NCBI GenBank assembly: GCA_011037195.1
Contig: JAAEAF010002783.1
Location: forward strand, 16,531 to 80,530
Length of the DNA stretch: 64,000 nt
Source: Triatoma infestans
Taxonomy: Eukaryota; Arthropoda; Insecta; Hemiptera; Reduviidae
Reading direction: 5' to 3'
The position numbers and the translations under genes were made by a program. Positions 45,770 through 56,021 of the stretch are shown here, piece by piece; position 1 is the stretch's first letter; every line of letters begins with the position of its first letter. The notes under the pieces were generated by a model. That model was not told where the DNA came from. It made no database searches and saw only the letters and a list, made by a program, of their open reading frames with translations.

Positions 45770-47430
45770 ATACAAACCTACTCTACCAACCTTCTTAGTT
45801 TTAAAAAGTTTTGTGACTGTTTTCTGTTTGACACTGGTACTTATCCCCAAAGTTTATTTTAACACAATATTTTTATTGCTTCATTTAATGAGGTGAATTT
45901 TATGACCGACTAAAATAACCAACAATAGCAAACGAAGCCTAAACGAAACTCGGGATGCCATGAAGATGACAAGGATTAACTACTTGTGCTGGTTATCACC
46001 TGGTCCATCATGCTACATAGTTCAATCCTTGTCACAGAAATTATTAATAATGATACCCACATAAACTCTTCAAGCCCATCAAGATACACAATGTTTCAGC
46101 AGGGAGCAACCTGAAAAAATTGACTTTTTTTTTCTGTTTTCATTTTCCATAATTAATTAAGAGAAGAATGCAGTGGGTCAGTGATTAAGTTAGCAACTTT
46201 AATTATATAAATTTTTTTAATTTATCTCCATTTTTAATTTAGTTTTAAACAGCCCCCCTCACCTCTCTCCCACTGTTATAAAAATAAAAAGAAAAACTCG
46301 ACCAATTTGAACAAAAAAAAAGCATGCACAATTATTTGTTACGAAGTTAAAAATGAACGAAATTAAAAATGGGTGAAATATGATAAAATTAGAAAAGCTT
46401 AGCTTTCCTAATGGTAATGTTTGGGGCTGGTCCATGTGTACACAACTGTTGGAAATTGCGCCGTCTGGTGCCACTGCTGAAAATATCTGCATTCTCTTTT
46501 TGTTTGTTTGTTTTTAATCAACTTTATATGAAAATATTAATTTTTTTTCCCCACTACTAGTGCCACACTGTTCAAATTGACCTCTTAACCCAAAATGTAA
46601 GTGTTCTGAGCACCAGAGTTGGACAAATGAACTTGGAGTGTATTGTGTTGATGCTTATTTTTATTTTTTTTCAAAGGAAAGATTCTTTAACTTTCTCATG
46701 TTTTAGTTTCTCCCTATGGGGGGGGGGATGGACTAGCCACTCTTCCGTGATTATAACGTCCCTGCGGGCATCCTAGCGTAACTGCCAGAACAACACTTAC
46801 ATTGAGACTCTCAGCTCTCAATCAATGTACGTACGGTGCAAACAATATGTACGGCCTTGTAATAGACCCCCTGACATGTCTCCCTCCACCAGCAGCTCTC
46901 AGAGGCGGCAATCTAAGGAGAAGTATATTGGCACTGGAAGGAGAAGTTAAAAAAAGCAGAAGCTAGTACAGCCGACCGCATAAAATGGTGGCCGACCGCT
47001 CACTGACTCTCAGTCAAACGCCATTCGAACAACCAACAACGTTCAACGACCATCGTTCTCACACCATCAAGTCAGTCTTGTCACTCTCTCTTCTCTCGCT
47101 ACCATACTCTCACTCTAAATTATACAGTATCAAGTCCTTAAAGTTTACACTCAACCTAACTTCTCAACCTAATTTTTTTCTATACAATGCTCAAAAACTT
47201 CTACTACAGGCCTCCTGCAAGAGGTATTTGATAGTGCAACTGATTGGGTTTAGCAAACCCACAGGCAAACTTTAGCTTACCACAGCACAGTACACTCACA
47301 CTCAAGACATTGTACACTTTACAAATGATTAAAAACCAAGTACACACAGTGACCGACAGAGGTCCCGGCTATAGACAAAATTGATTGGCCATGATTTGGC
47401 TTTGTAGCCGCTCTCTTTAATAACTACACT
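45770..47430. other. No recognised gene; unassigned GC-richer block 46690-47400
   Basis: 46760-46805 resembles 24600-24645. The 96-codon frame at 46985-47275 (Ser/Leu/Thr-rich) has no known motif and follows a C-rich low-complexity segment. It could be the leader of an unrecognised retroelement. Confidence 0.35.
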
Positions 47431-47454
47431 GAATGGAAATATTTTTACTTTCAC

Positions 47455-48190
47455 TTACTCCTCCTAATAAGAGGAAGTATTGCGATCGTGTCAAATTTTC
47501 GAAATTGAATTACCACTGGAAATAAATGTTTTGAGGTCCTCTGAGTGCGAATAAAAAATGTTTGTAATGAATTATGTTAGGTCTTTCTCGCTCACTGAAC
47601 AAAATAGCTAAAAAAAATTGCAGAAAGTCAATCTTTATTCCGTTTAGGTACAATCAAACCGCATGTGACCATAAAATTTTGGTCAAAATCCATGAACCGG
47701 AAGTGTGAGTTTACTAGATATTGTTGTTGTTGTTGTAGTTTTTGCAATTTTTTTTGAAAATGTCGCTACGATTTTGTTTTAATTCGTATACTATCTATTT
47801 ATTTGAAGCATTTTTCTAGGAAAATTGGTTTCATAGTGATTCTGGTAAAGCAACAATGTTAAGTTTTTTCTAGAGCACCAGTTCAGTACAATGTATGGTT
47901 CTACCATCTATATAATACGAAGTTACTATAAATAGGGGCACAATAGATCTTTCAGGTCGCAGTACGATAATCTCCTACAACAAAAAGTAAAGTAATGCCT
48001 ATTTTTACAGGCGGGCTTAACGTCCAACTACCAAATTAGGTGTTGTGAACGGGGGCGGAAGCACCTACTTTACTATAACCATTTTTTAAACAAATATAAA
48101 ATTTAATCCCCTACAACAATCTACTATAAATATCTTGCGAGAATTCCAAATTTGAGGAAAACTGGATAACCGAAGTGCCTTTACGGAGCC
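47455..48190 (+). repeat. Dominant repeat family, longest uninterrupted forward copy
   Basis: Starts with the hairpin CTTACTCCTCCTAATAAG and GAGGAAGTATTGCGATCG, continues TTTTGAGGTCCTCTGAG, GGTCAAAATCCATGAACCGG, TTTGAAGCATTTTTCTAGG, GGTTCTACCATCTATATAATACG and ends with GAGGAAAACTGGATAACCG. About 150 bp (47940-48110) look inserted. No long open frame in any copy. Confidence 0.68.
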
Positions 48191-49950
48191 TTGGGTAGGT
48201 GTAGACGATTTTTCAAATTTTTTTTCTAACTCTAAGATGAAGTATTTTTTTTTGCAATTTACAGACCCCCCCCCCCACCAGGTTTAGGAAACAGGTTCAG
48301 ATTAAGTGACAGGAAAACTGTGGACTATAAGCTTTTCTCTAATGCTCCCTGCGACTTTAGTGGGCGGTATAACATTTCAGTGCAATCAAATTAGCTAAAA
48401 AATTGTACCACGTTTTCCAAAATGGCGAGAACAGTTAGATGTAGGTGTGATGTGCTTGTTAAAATCTAGGTTTATCTAATAAAATCTCCGAATGTGATGT
48501 AAAATCAAACTATAAATATATTTAATTTATTTTGTTTGCTTACTTTTTAAATAACAAAAACGATGTTTGCTTCATTTTTGCACCAGAATGCATAATGCAT
48601 GGGTATACTGCGAGTGTTTCTCTCTTTCCCCTCATATCTTCTCATAACAATTTCATTCACGTCCTTTGTACATTTTTTTTAGCCCTTCTTGCCTGTCTCA
48701 GTGTGTACTTGGGATCTGTCGGCCTCCCGCGTCCTGTCTGCCTCCACCCTAGCTTCCTGACTTGCTTTACAATTTTGATCACGTTCTAGATCGAGTTGTA
48801 AATCGGACATAAACTAACCGTCCACCCTCCCCAGCTCCCCCTTTACCTTCATCCCCAAAACAGTCTTTACAATCCCAACTTGGTCTTCTCCTCTTCCCAA
48901 AACCTCCTCTACAACTTCTCCCTTATATATACAAAAGGTTTCTCACTCCGTTTATATTTTACTCTTATGATTAAGAACTCCTTTATGTGTCGTCATATGT
49001 TTCCCTACTTTTAACCTTAATCTAACTAATTCTTAAATCAAACTATGTTGAGTTTTCTTAAGTTAGTTTTCACATCAAACAAACAATTTCATGTATTACT
49101 ATAACTACGGTTTCAATAAATAGAAGTTTTTTTTATTTGCAAATCATTAGTATTTCAAAGAGGAAGTACTGTGAGATACCAGATATTACAAAATTGAGTA
49201 GTTCAACATGGATATATATAATATATATGATCCAAAAGTATCTAAATCAGAGAAAGTTCAATACTAATCTACTTTTTAAGTAGTTTTTCGTCTTTTTCAT
49301 GAAAATGATTTACTTAAGAGTTTATGCAAGACTTAAGGAGTTAACGATTAACTTAAGAATATACGTACGGCCATATCCTAAGAATGTTGGACGAAAGGTT
49401 GCCAAAGAAGTGTCTACGATGGTACCTACAGTTTACAAGGAAAAGAAGAAAGACTGAATGGAATTTAGGTGTCCAGGAGGAGATGGCTGGCTGAGGTCTC
49501 GAAGTTTGAGACTGGATGAACAGAGACAAATTGAGGTATTTTATCCATAATAGAAAGACTGATAAAAAAAAATAAAAAAAATTGGATTTGTAATGAAATT
49601 ATGAGCCGTTTTGAATCAGCAAGCTCGCTATTGTCATAGAATTAAACAGCCATGTATTTTTGTGACTTTCGTTAATGCGACTAGTCTGTTTTGCTTGCAA
49701 ATTACAATAAATGCAAACAACTGTTATGAACTGGACAAATGTTTGGTTCTCACGAATACTGGCCATGATAAATCTGCAACTATTTGATTAGATGTTCAAC
49801 ATTTTGTACAGAATCCTAAACTGGTGTAATAATTTAATAACAATACTAATCATCTCTGTATTATGTAATACATCTCTGTATTATGTAATATACAACATGT
49901 TTGAGCTGGCTTTATTCTAGAAATTTTACTTTGTCCTTAACCTAGTAACA
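48191..49950. other. No recognised gene
   Basis: 48532-48789 is an 85-codon frame with hydrophobic content and no match. C/T-rich sequence at 48810-48960. Elsewhere AT-rich. Confidence 0.4.
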
Positions 49951-50338
49951 GTTTATGCAAGATGTTTATCTCACATCTAGTAACAGGAAGTATTGCGATC
50001 ATTCCAGATTTTCCAAATTGAGTTTTCACTGGAAACACATGTTATGGGGTCCCCTGAATTCGAAAAAAATGTTTTTAGCAAATGCTCTCTGTCTCTCACT
50101 CTCTCTCACTATATTTATATATGTAGAAAGAGAGAGGGTGGAGAGGGGTGAGAGATTGTGTGTATTTTTGTTTTAACAGAATATCTTAAAAACAAAAAGT
50201 CGTAGGAAGCTCAAACCTGGTATTCCGTTAAGGTACTACAACCATTAAAATTTTGGGCAAAATCCATGAACCGGAAGTGTGACATTACTGAACGTTTTTC
50301 GTGATTTTCTCGAAAACGGCTCCAACGATTTTCTTTAA

Positions 50339-50556
50339 TTGTGTGTTCGCAGAGCTAAAACGCATCAGAGTTATTTTCCGTGATATCAAATTTAGTTTAT
50401 ACACATACATTATACATAAAAGTGTATCAACTAAATTTGCTCTATGCAAGCCTATGTTAGACAGTGTTTTGACAAAACATCCTGATGATGGGCGAACGTC
50501 GGAAACCGGTCGATGACCACGAAAAGATGCAGGCTATCACGGAAAATATCTCTGAT
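50339..50556 (+). mobile_element. 218-bp hammerhead-bearing insert (PLE/retrozyme-like)
   Basis: Bracketed by GATTTTCTTTAA at 50327-50338 and 50557-50568; without the insert the repeat-family sequence reads continuously, so this is a clean insertion. A 22-bp inverted repeat lies within it (50364-50385 and 50535-50556, 21 of 22 matching). A hammerhead-like core (CTGATGA, GAAAC) is at 50482-50506. About 130 nt are shared, in opposite orientation, with 61398-61535. Too short to encode a protein; a non-autonomous element. Confidence 0.72.
50476..50515 (+). ncRNA. Hammerhead-like core with intact CTGATGA and GAAAC
   Basis: CCTGATGA, a short weak stem (GGC/GTC around GAAC), then GGAAACCGG. Both invariant boxes match the hammerhead consensus. 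Stem II is short, as in the minimal hammerheads of Penelope-like elements, and the cleavage-site strand was not identified. Confidence 0.5.
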
Positions 50557-50948
50557 GATTTTCTTTAACTTCGTATACTATCTGTACATATAAATCCTAC
50601 CACTTTCATTTGGAACATTTTCCCCGGAAAATTGCTTTTCTAGTTAAAAGCAGAAAACTTTCCTCTAAAGTACTTCAGGATAATATATGGTTCAACCACC
50701 TACATAATACTAATACACAGTAGAAGCATTGATAGAATTCCACATTTGAAGAAAAATCGGTTAAACGGAAGTGCAATGAAATAAGTTTTAATTTTACAAT
50801 TAAAATCCCACCACCACCCACAAACCATCTTACTAAACATTGTAACTTTACAATTTTTGACAAAATATTTTTATCTGAGTAAGAGAAAGTCATGAAACTC
50901 AATCTGGAAACAACACAATATCATGAACTGGCCTACTTTAATTAGCTT

Positions 50949-50997
50949 GGCGCCAATGACCGTAGATGCTGACGCGCCTTAAATTAAAAAAAAAAAA
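50949..50997 (+). repeat. SINE 3' end fragment
   Basis: GGCGCCAATGACCGTAGATG, CTGACGCGCC, TTAAATT and an A-run; the same end as the SINEs at 41.4 and 63.4 kb, without head or body. Confidence 0.75.
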
Positions 50998-50999
50998 AT

Positions 51000-52270
51000 T
51001 CTTTAAGCCCATTTCCCATAAGCACACCGCTATATTATTGTAATGGCAGCAGCAGTTTTTTGACATAAAACGCTCCACATAACCCACTTCCCCATAACTT
51101 GTGATTGGTGGATACTGTTATTACGCAACACTCTACTGATAATTTATATAATACGACATTCTCATGTGAGGAAATAGATTACATAGAGAATGGAGTGAGC
51201 GAGCGAAGAGTGGTGACGTAAAATTGGCTGACGTGAGCCACCTGAACAACTCTTAATTTAATGCAGGTCTACTCCTAACGGAGAACATGTAAACACAAAT
51301 ATTTCTGCAACCCCTCTTTTGGTGGCAGATAGATGAAAAAGATTCGACAGCAATTATAGTTAAAACTCTTGCTTATTCTAATAGTTGTATAGCTAGCGTG
51401 GCTAGCTTGTTTCAAATTGCCTTTTGGCAGAGATTGAGTTGAGGCTGATGGTTGCTTGTTATTCTTGGAGAGTTGGTTGAGAATAACAATACCTCTTGAA
51501 TGGCTTGACTGGCGGTTCATTGTTAGTTGCTTGTTTAGAGTTCTTTAAATATCAGTCTAGCTCTTCTTGCGACTATTTAACTTGTCAAAGTTGATCTGGC
51601 ACCTTGCTAAAGCCTTCAGTGCCAGGTCTCCAGCTCTTCCTAGTTTTCCCAGCACTTGGCAGGAGAGCTAGAGAGAATTTCTTGGAGAATGTTTGGCAGT
51701 CCATGTTGAAGCTCATTCGCCGATACTCTGCAGCGCTGAATTATGGCACGATTTCCTCTCAACAAGGAAATTGATTGATTCTACATGGAGTTTAATCCTG
51801 CACTTTCCATGTTCCTGTTGCATGCTGTGATATGAAGTAGTAACAGTCTAGTGTGAAATATTCACACGACTTTCTCTTAGCCAATTATTACAATTCTAAT
51901 TAATAAATTTCCTCCAAACTTGGAATGTTTACTAAACGATTTAGCTGGAATTAATAAGTGGAATCAATAAGAGGAATTAACTTGTTGTTTTTTTTTCTTT
52001 TTAGAGCAGAACAATTACCTGATTGCCGCTACGTTGTAAGGCTGCAGCGTATCTGTTTGCCTTCCCATTAATACTTGGCAATTTAAATGTAAAGATAAAT
52101 TCACAGAATCCCCCAGAAACTGCTGAAATCAATCTTTCCAGGAAAAACGTTTCAACGAAAGTGATAAATCTGATATATGGATTTAATTGTATGATAAAGT
52201 TATATTCCATTCTTGTTGATTCTTTGATGCTTATTTCTGGTCTAGCCTTAAGGCAAGGCTATGTATCCTT
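51000..52270. other. No recognised gene
   Basis: 51849-51880 carries the GTGTGAAATATTCACACGAC / TTTCTCTTA motif. 51400-51720 has normal composition, open for 81 codons on the minus strand, without a recognised motif. The piggyBac left end follows at 52277. Confidence 0.4.
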
Positions 52271-52276
52271 ATGAAA

Positions 52277-52306
52277 CAGACAAGGCTGGTCACAGGTGAC
52301 CAAAGT
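52277..52306 (+). repeat. piggyBac left terminal repeat
   Basis: CAGACAAGGCTGGTCACAGG and then TGACCAAAGT pair in inverted orientation with 54672-54705. The expected flanking TTAA is not intact (CCTTAT). Confidence 0.6.
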
Positions 52307-52652
52307 GATTTTTATTCACATTTATTTTGTAATACCGTTTTTTATACTGATAATTTTTTTTATTAATTATAACGCTTTTATTTATTTTATGGAAAAATAA
52401 GAAATTATCTTTCTTTATTTTTTAATCTCTTTATTGCAACATTAGGAACTTCAATACAATTTTGGCGAATTGCCTTAAATATAGGAACTTGATTGAGCCT
52501 AGAAGGCTGATAAAAGGAGCAAAACTAATAAAATATTATTACAAATAATAATAAAAAAAATTATGTGCAAACAAAAAACAAAATATCTTAAGTAAATGAA
52601 AAACGTAACATATACTGTCTAAAGCAGTGCACAAAAGTTCCGATTGTGTTTT

Positions 52653-54400
52653 TTATTCCTCCATCATTTCTTCTCCTGGTTTTTGGCAATTTTCTTCACA
52701 TGTTGAGCATATGCTGAGCCTGCGCTGGGTGGATAGGCTCTGATGGCACATAATGCAATTTGATGTGCCTTTGCGATCTATGGATATTTCCCGACAAAAT
52801 TTTCGGCGACGATTAATTTCGGATGATGATTGGGACGATGCTGTAGTCATGGTAGGGCTTATTTTCAATATTTCTTGAATATTTTTTTTCAAATTCTTCG
52901 ATAAATAAGGGCATTCGTTGCGCACTTTCAATTGCGGTTTCACCAATTCTAACGCTAATTTTTTTATAAACTTGGACCGTAAAAATCTTCCATTGGTCAA
53001 TCCGATTATGCTTGAATATTACATAAGCATTCACAGTAGATGCATCCAAGAGCCCATAAAAATACCGTAATGGCCATCGGTTTGTTTTTCTTGCCGAAGA
53101 ATACTGGTGGCAAAGTTTGTCGAATACATCAACTCCGCCTTTAGTATTATTATAAAAATCTATCTGCTCCGGTTTCTTCGATGTTTCGTTTATCTTCTCA
53201 GATTCATGCATTGTCAAAAGCACCAATACGTTTTTGTTTTTGTTTTTTGAGAATGACAACAAAGTCATTTCAGGTGCGTGCAGAAATCTTGTGGTCATTG
53301 GTGGTAAATTCTTTACGTCTAGCATGTGCGGAGGGACTTCACGTTTGTTTTTTCTTAGTGTACCTACTAATGTCACTTTTTTAGCAAGTAACTGTTCTGC
53401 TAATTCGAGGGAGGTGAACCAGTTGTCTGTTGTGACATTCCTATTGGTTCCCATTATTGGTTCCACTAGTTTCAGAACGTATTGGGTTGGTAAAAGTAGA
53501 TCATTTGTGATGCGTCTTTCTTTGCCGATATACGGAATACCTCCAAAAAAATAAAAAGTTTTCGCATCGCAAATAGAAATAATTTTGAGACCGTACTTGT
53601 CTGGTTTTGACGGTAAGTACATTCTAAAAGGAGAACGGCCTCGAAACGACAATAAAGTTTCGTCCACCGTTAGGTATTCCGACGGGGTATAACTATCTTT
53701 ACACTGGAGAACGAATAAATCCCAAATTTCTCGAAAAGCAGCGAACTTGTCGAGCGCTCGTCTCTCGTTTCTTGTAGTTTTGCTGTCAAACCGCAAACAA
53801 TACGTCAGAAATTTGAAGCGATTGAATGACATTACTGCTCGGAATAATGGGGGACCGTCTTCAACCGAGAATAATTCGGCCATGGATACTCCATGATATA
53901 ACCCTGCCCTCAAATAAAATCCCATAAGTGCCCTAATTTCAACGCCATTGGTTCTAAATACCACTGTTTGGCATTATATTTTTGAGAACTTGACGCGATT
54001 TCTTCATTTGTGTATTGGACTAATTTTTTCAACTATATTATTCGTCACAAAAAGTGAAAAACAATTCACTTCTTTTTGTTCGCCTTTTGCGTCCCCTTTT
54101 GGTCCTGGTAAGCGCACGACTAGGTTGCGATTAGGTGTTCTGGAGATCTTTGAGCCAAGAGGTTGAGACGACCAAATAGTTTCTTGATCTCTTCCCAAAA
54201 AAATTCTCGATCCGGTTCTATTTCTACGTTTTCGTCTTCATCAGACGATAATTGAAATGTGTCTGCCACGATATCATCGTTTTCTGACACACGATCTTCT
54301 GTTTCGCTCGATGAATCATCGGCATCAGATATACCAGATTCCTCTTCAGCCAACTGTCGGAGAACCCAATGTCCTCGATGTTTGTAAAAAGACGGTCCAT
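52653..54400 (-). pseudogene. piggyBac transposase, several frameshifts
   Basis: Likely start ATG at 54400 (MDRLFTNIEDI, like other piggyBac N-termini). An acidic segment follows after a frameshift (EEESGISDADDSSSETEDR), then IWSSQPLGSKISRT and LPGPKGDAKG in another frame. The main 383-codon frame (53964 to 52813) holds the catalytic aspartates in LTVDETLLSFRGR, TTDNWFTSLELAEQLL and NTKGGVDVFDKLC (DDD triad). A last frameshift near 52985 leads into a Cys-rich C-terminal domain (CREISIDRKGTSNCIMCHQS, CSTCEENC), the zinc-binding domain of the family. A GTAAGT...TACAG pair (about 54484 to 54402, minus) could be an intron in front of the start. Confidence 0.85.
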
Positions 54401-54671
54401 GCTGTACGTATACAAAATCAAAAAAGAAATACAAATAAAAATATTTAAAAAAAAAAGTGGAAAAAAATAAAAATAAAAAACTTACGTGAAAGACAAGTCT
54501 GGTCGCCTGTGACCGACGAAAAGAACGGCAAATTTCAGTGGAAGATGGAAGCGCACTGACTTCAAAGGCATTGGCAAAAACATTTCTTTCTGGTGGGGGG
54601 AAGGTTGTAGAAAGTGTATAGGGTGGGGAAAACCGATTCATAATAATATTTTTTAATTCGAGTACTTTAAA

Positions 54672-54705
54672 ACTTGGTCCGGTCACCGGTGGCCGGCCTT
54701 GCCTG
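54672..54705 (-). repeat. piggyBac right terminal repeat
   Basis: Read on the minus strand: CAGGCAAGGCCGGCCACCGG then TGACCGGACCAAGT, matching the left end with a 3- to 4-base insertion. Confidence 0.6.
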
Positions 54706-54786
54706 TGAAGGGTTAGGTCAGGATTGTAAAAAAAATAGGCTTTTTTAGTTTTCCATAAACTTTTCGTGGCGTATCCCATCTTCAGT

Positions 54787-54828
54787 AGGGTATCTATAGA
54801 TAATAACAGAATTATCTATAGATACCCT
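54787..54828. repeat. Perfect 18-bp hairpin next to piggyBac
   Basis: AGGGTATCTATAGATAAT, a 6-nt AACAGA loop, then the exact reverse complement. The TATAGATA/AATAGATAA theme continues to 54870. It lies about 80 bp outside the right terminal repeat. Confidence 0.85.
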
Positions 54829-55017
54829 GAAAAATAGATAATTTCAGATCTATTTTCTTATAGATAAGAAAATAACAGAATATTTTGTACACAATCCACA
54901 AGAGACCTCTTAATGCAGGTCGCAGTGGAATGAAGCTCGCCGTTCCCTTTTGTCCAAACTAAACACGTAAACAAAAGAGTAACCTGAATTTTTTTTTTTG
55001 TATAGAAACAATTGATT

Positions 55018-55175
55018 ATTTGGTATTTTATCCGTCGTAGCATGCATATTCCATATGTTCCTGGCCGATTTCGGATTTTCATCCATCGTCAGGGCAAATT
55101 TACCAAGTTCGTGTATAGAGTTCACTTCAACTTAATGTTTCTGTTACTCTCACACTTGCTGGTTTGTTGGTTTCT
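55018..55175 (-). repeat. PLE-type terminal unit with hammerhead, left of an inverted pair
   Basis: The reverse complement of 56022-56178 with about 80% identity over GTATTTTATCCGTCG, GGATTTTCATC, CCAAGTTCGTG and AGTTCACTTCAACNTAATG. Together they bracket ~850 bp that include a repeat-family piece and a solo LTR. Confidence 0.65.
55063..55100 (-). ncRNA. Hammerhead-like ribozyme core, best preserved
   Basis: Minus strand: GCC-CTGACGA, then stem II GGAT-GAAA-ATCC (perfect 4-bp stem with a GAAA loop), then C and GAAAT followed by CGGCC. Both invariant boxes (CUGANGA and GAAA) and a stable stem II are present. The flanking GGCC/GGGC could form short outer pairing; the cleavage-site NUH was not proved. 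Confidence 0.55.
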
Positions 55176-55195
55176 CTTAAACCTAGTAAGAGTTT

Positions 55196-55333
55196 ATGCA
55201 ACATGTTTATCTCACACCTAGTAACAGGAAGTATTGCGATCGCTCCAGATTTTCCAAATTGAATTTTCTGGAAATACATGTTATGGGGTCCCCTGAATTC
55301 GAAAAAATGTTTTTAGCATCTTTCTCTATCTAT

Positions 55334-55366
<33 letters not shown>

Positions 55367-55430
55367 ATGTTTGTGTTATCAGAATATCTTACAAACAAAA
55401 AGTCGTAGGTAGCTCGAACTTATGTTACTA
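55196..55430 (+). repeat. Dominant repeat family, forward 5' part
   Basis: About 85-90% identical to the 49.96-kb copy through CTAGTAACAGGAAGTATTGC and ATGGGGTCCCCTGAATTCG; truncated near AAAAGTCGTAGG(T)AGCTCG. A TA/TG microsatellite sits at 55335-55370. Confidence 0.75.
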
Positions 55431-55575
55431 TAGTGTTTAATGACAAAATGGAATTATTATAAATAGTATATAATAGTGTAATATATATATATAAATAATA
55501 TAACATAATACATACATTATACGATTATACTAATATATTATAATACATATATATTTCATATATAGATATATATAT

Positions 55576-55946
55576 TGTAACGTTTTTCCCTCTAAACTTT
55601 AAGTGGGTTCGTATAGATAAAATACTCTAAATTCAATAAAGAAAACACCAATTTATTGTTATACACAATAAATTACAAAATACAACACTTAATAATAACT
55701 AATTCACAGTTTAAACCACAAAAGTTCAGTTTGTTCACTTTTTATACACTTTCCACAACGTACACTTCGTTTGTAACTGGATACTCTCTCAACTCTCTGA
55801 GGTCCCTCTATTTATATCGGTGGAGAACCTTCTAGAATCTTCTCAATTCTTCCAGAAAGAACTATTCGCCAGCGCTTCCTAGCGGCCATTAAGAGAACTT
55901 GAGGTTCCTACTCTCTCTCCTAGATGGCACCAGCGGCTGCGTTACA
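55576..55946 (-). mobile_element. Solo LTR, 371 bp, flanked by ATAT
   Basis: It begins TGTAACG and ends CGTTACA (7-bp inverted ends) and is bracketed by ATAT at 55572-55575 and 55947-55950; the site duplication lies in AT-rich DNA so its length is uncertain. On the minus strand it has a TATAAATAG box (55809-55818), a transcribed-looking GTTGAGAGAGTATCC region and AATAAA near 55668, in the order promoter, start, poly-A signal, expected of an LTR. No internal coding region adjoins, so the element was probably lost by recombination between its LTRs. Confidence 0.75.
55825..55857. promoter_or_regulatory. Heat-shock-element-like array in the solo LTR
   Basis: Alternating 3-bp modules at 5-bp steps: GAA 55825, TTC 55830, GAA 55835, TTC 55840, AAT 55845 (degenerate), TTC 55850, GAA 55855. 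TTCnnGAAnnTTC is the heat-shock factor consensus. It sits about 7 bp upstream of the TATA box on the minus strand. Confidence 0.65.
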
Positions 55947-55959
55947 ATATTTTATATAA

Positions 55960-56015
55960 TAGTATAATTACTACAAATACAACCTACACTATAACAATAT
56001 AACCTCCCCATATAT
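55960..56015. other. AT-rich sequence between LTR and PLE unit
   Basis: Low-complexity TATATAAT sequence; nothing further. Confidence 0.5.
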
Positions 56016-56021
56016 ATACAA

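Larger units (their letters stand above)
49955..50790 (+). repeat. Dominant repeat family, forward copy split by an insertion
   Basis: Shares its upstream flank GTTTATGCAAGATGTTTATC with the copy at 55.2 kb, so the family extends at least 40 bp before AGGAAGTATTGCGATC. Runs to ATTTTCTTTAA at 50338, is interrupted by the 218-bp insert, and resumes at CTTCGTATACTATCTG to end near GGTTAAACGGAAGTGC. Confidence 0.72.
52277..54705 (-). mobile_element. piggyBac element, degenerate
   Basis: A minus-strand transposase frame lies between inverted terminal sequences of about 30 bp. The outer TTAA target sites have mutated (TTAT left, TTAG right). A third copy of the terminal motif (GACAAGTCTGGTCGCCTGTG, 54494-54513) lies inside the right end, as internal repeats do in piggyBac ends. 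The element is disabled by several frameshifts. Confidence 0.8.
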
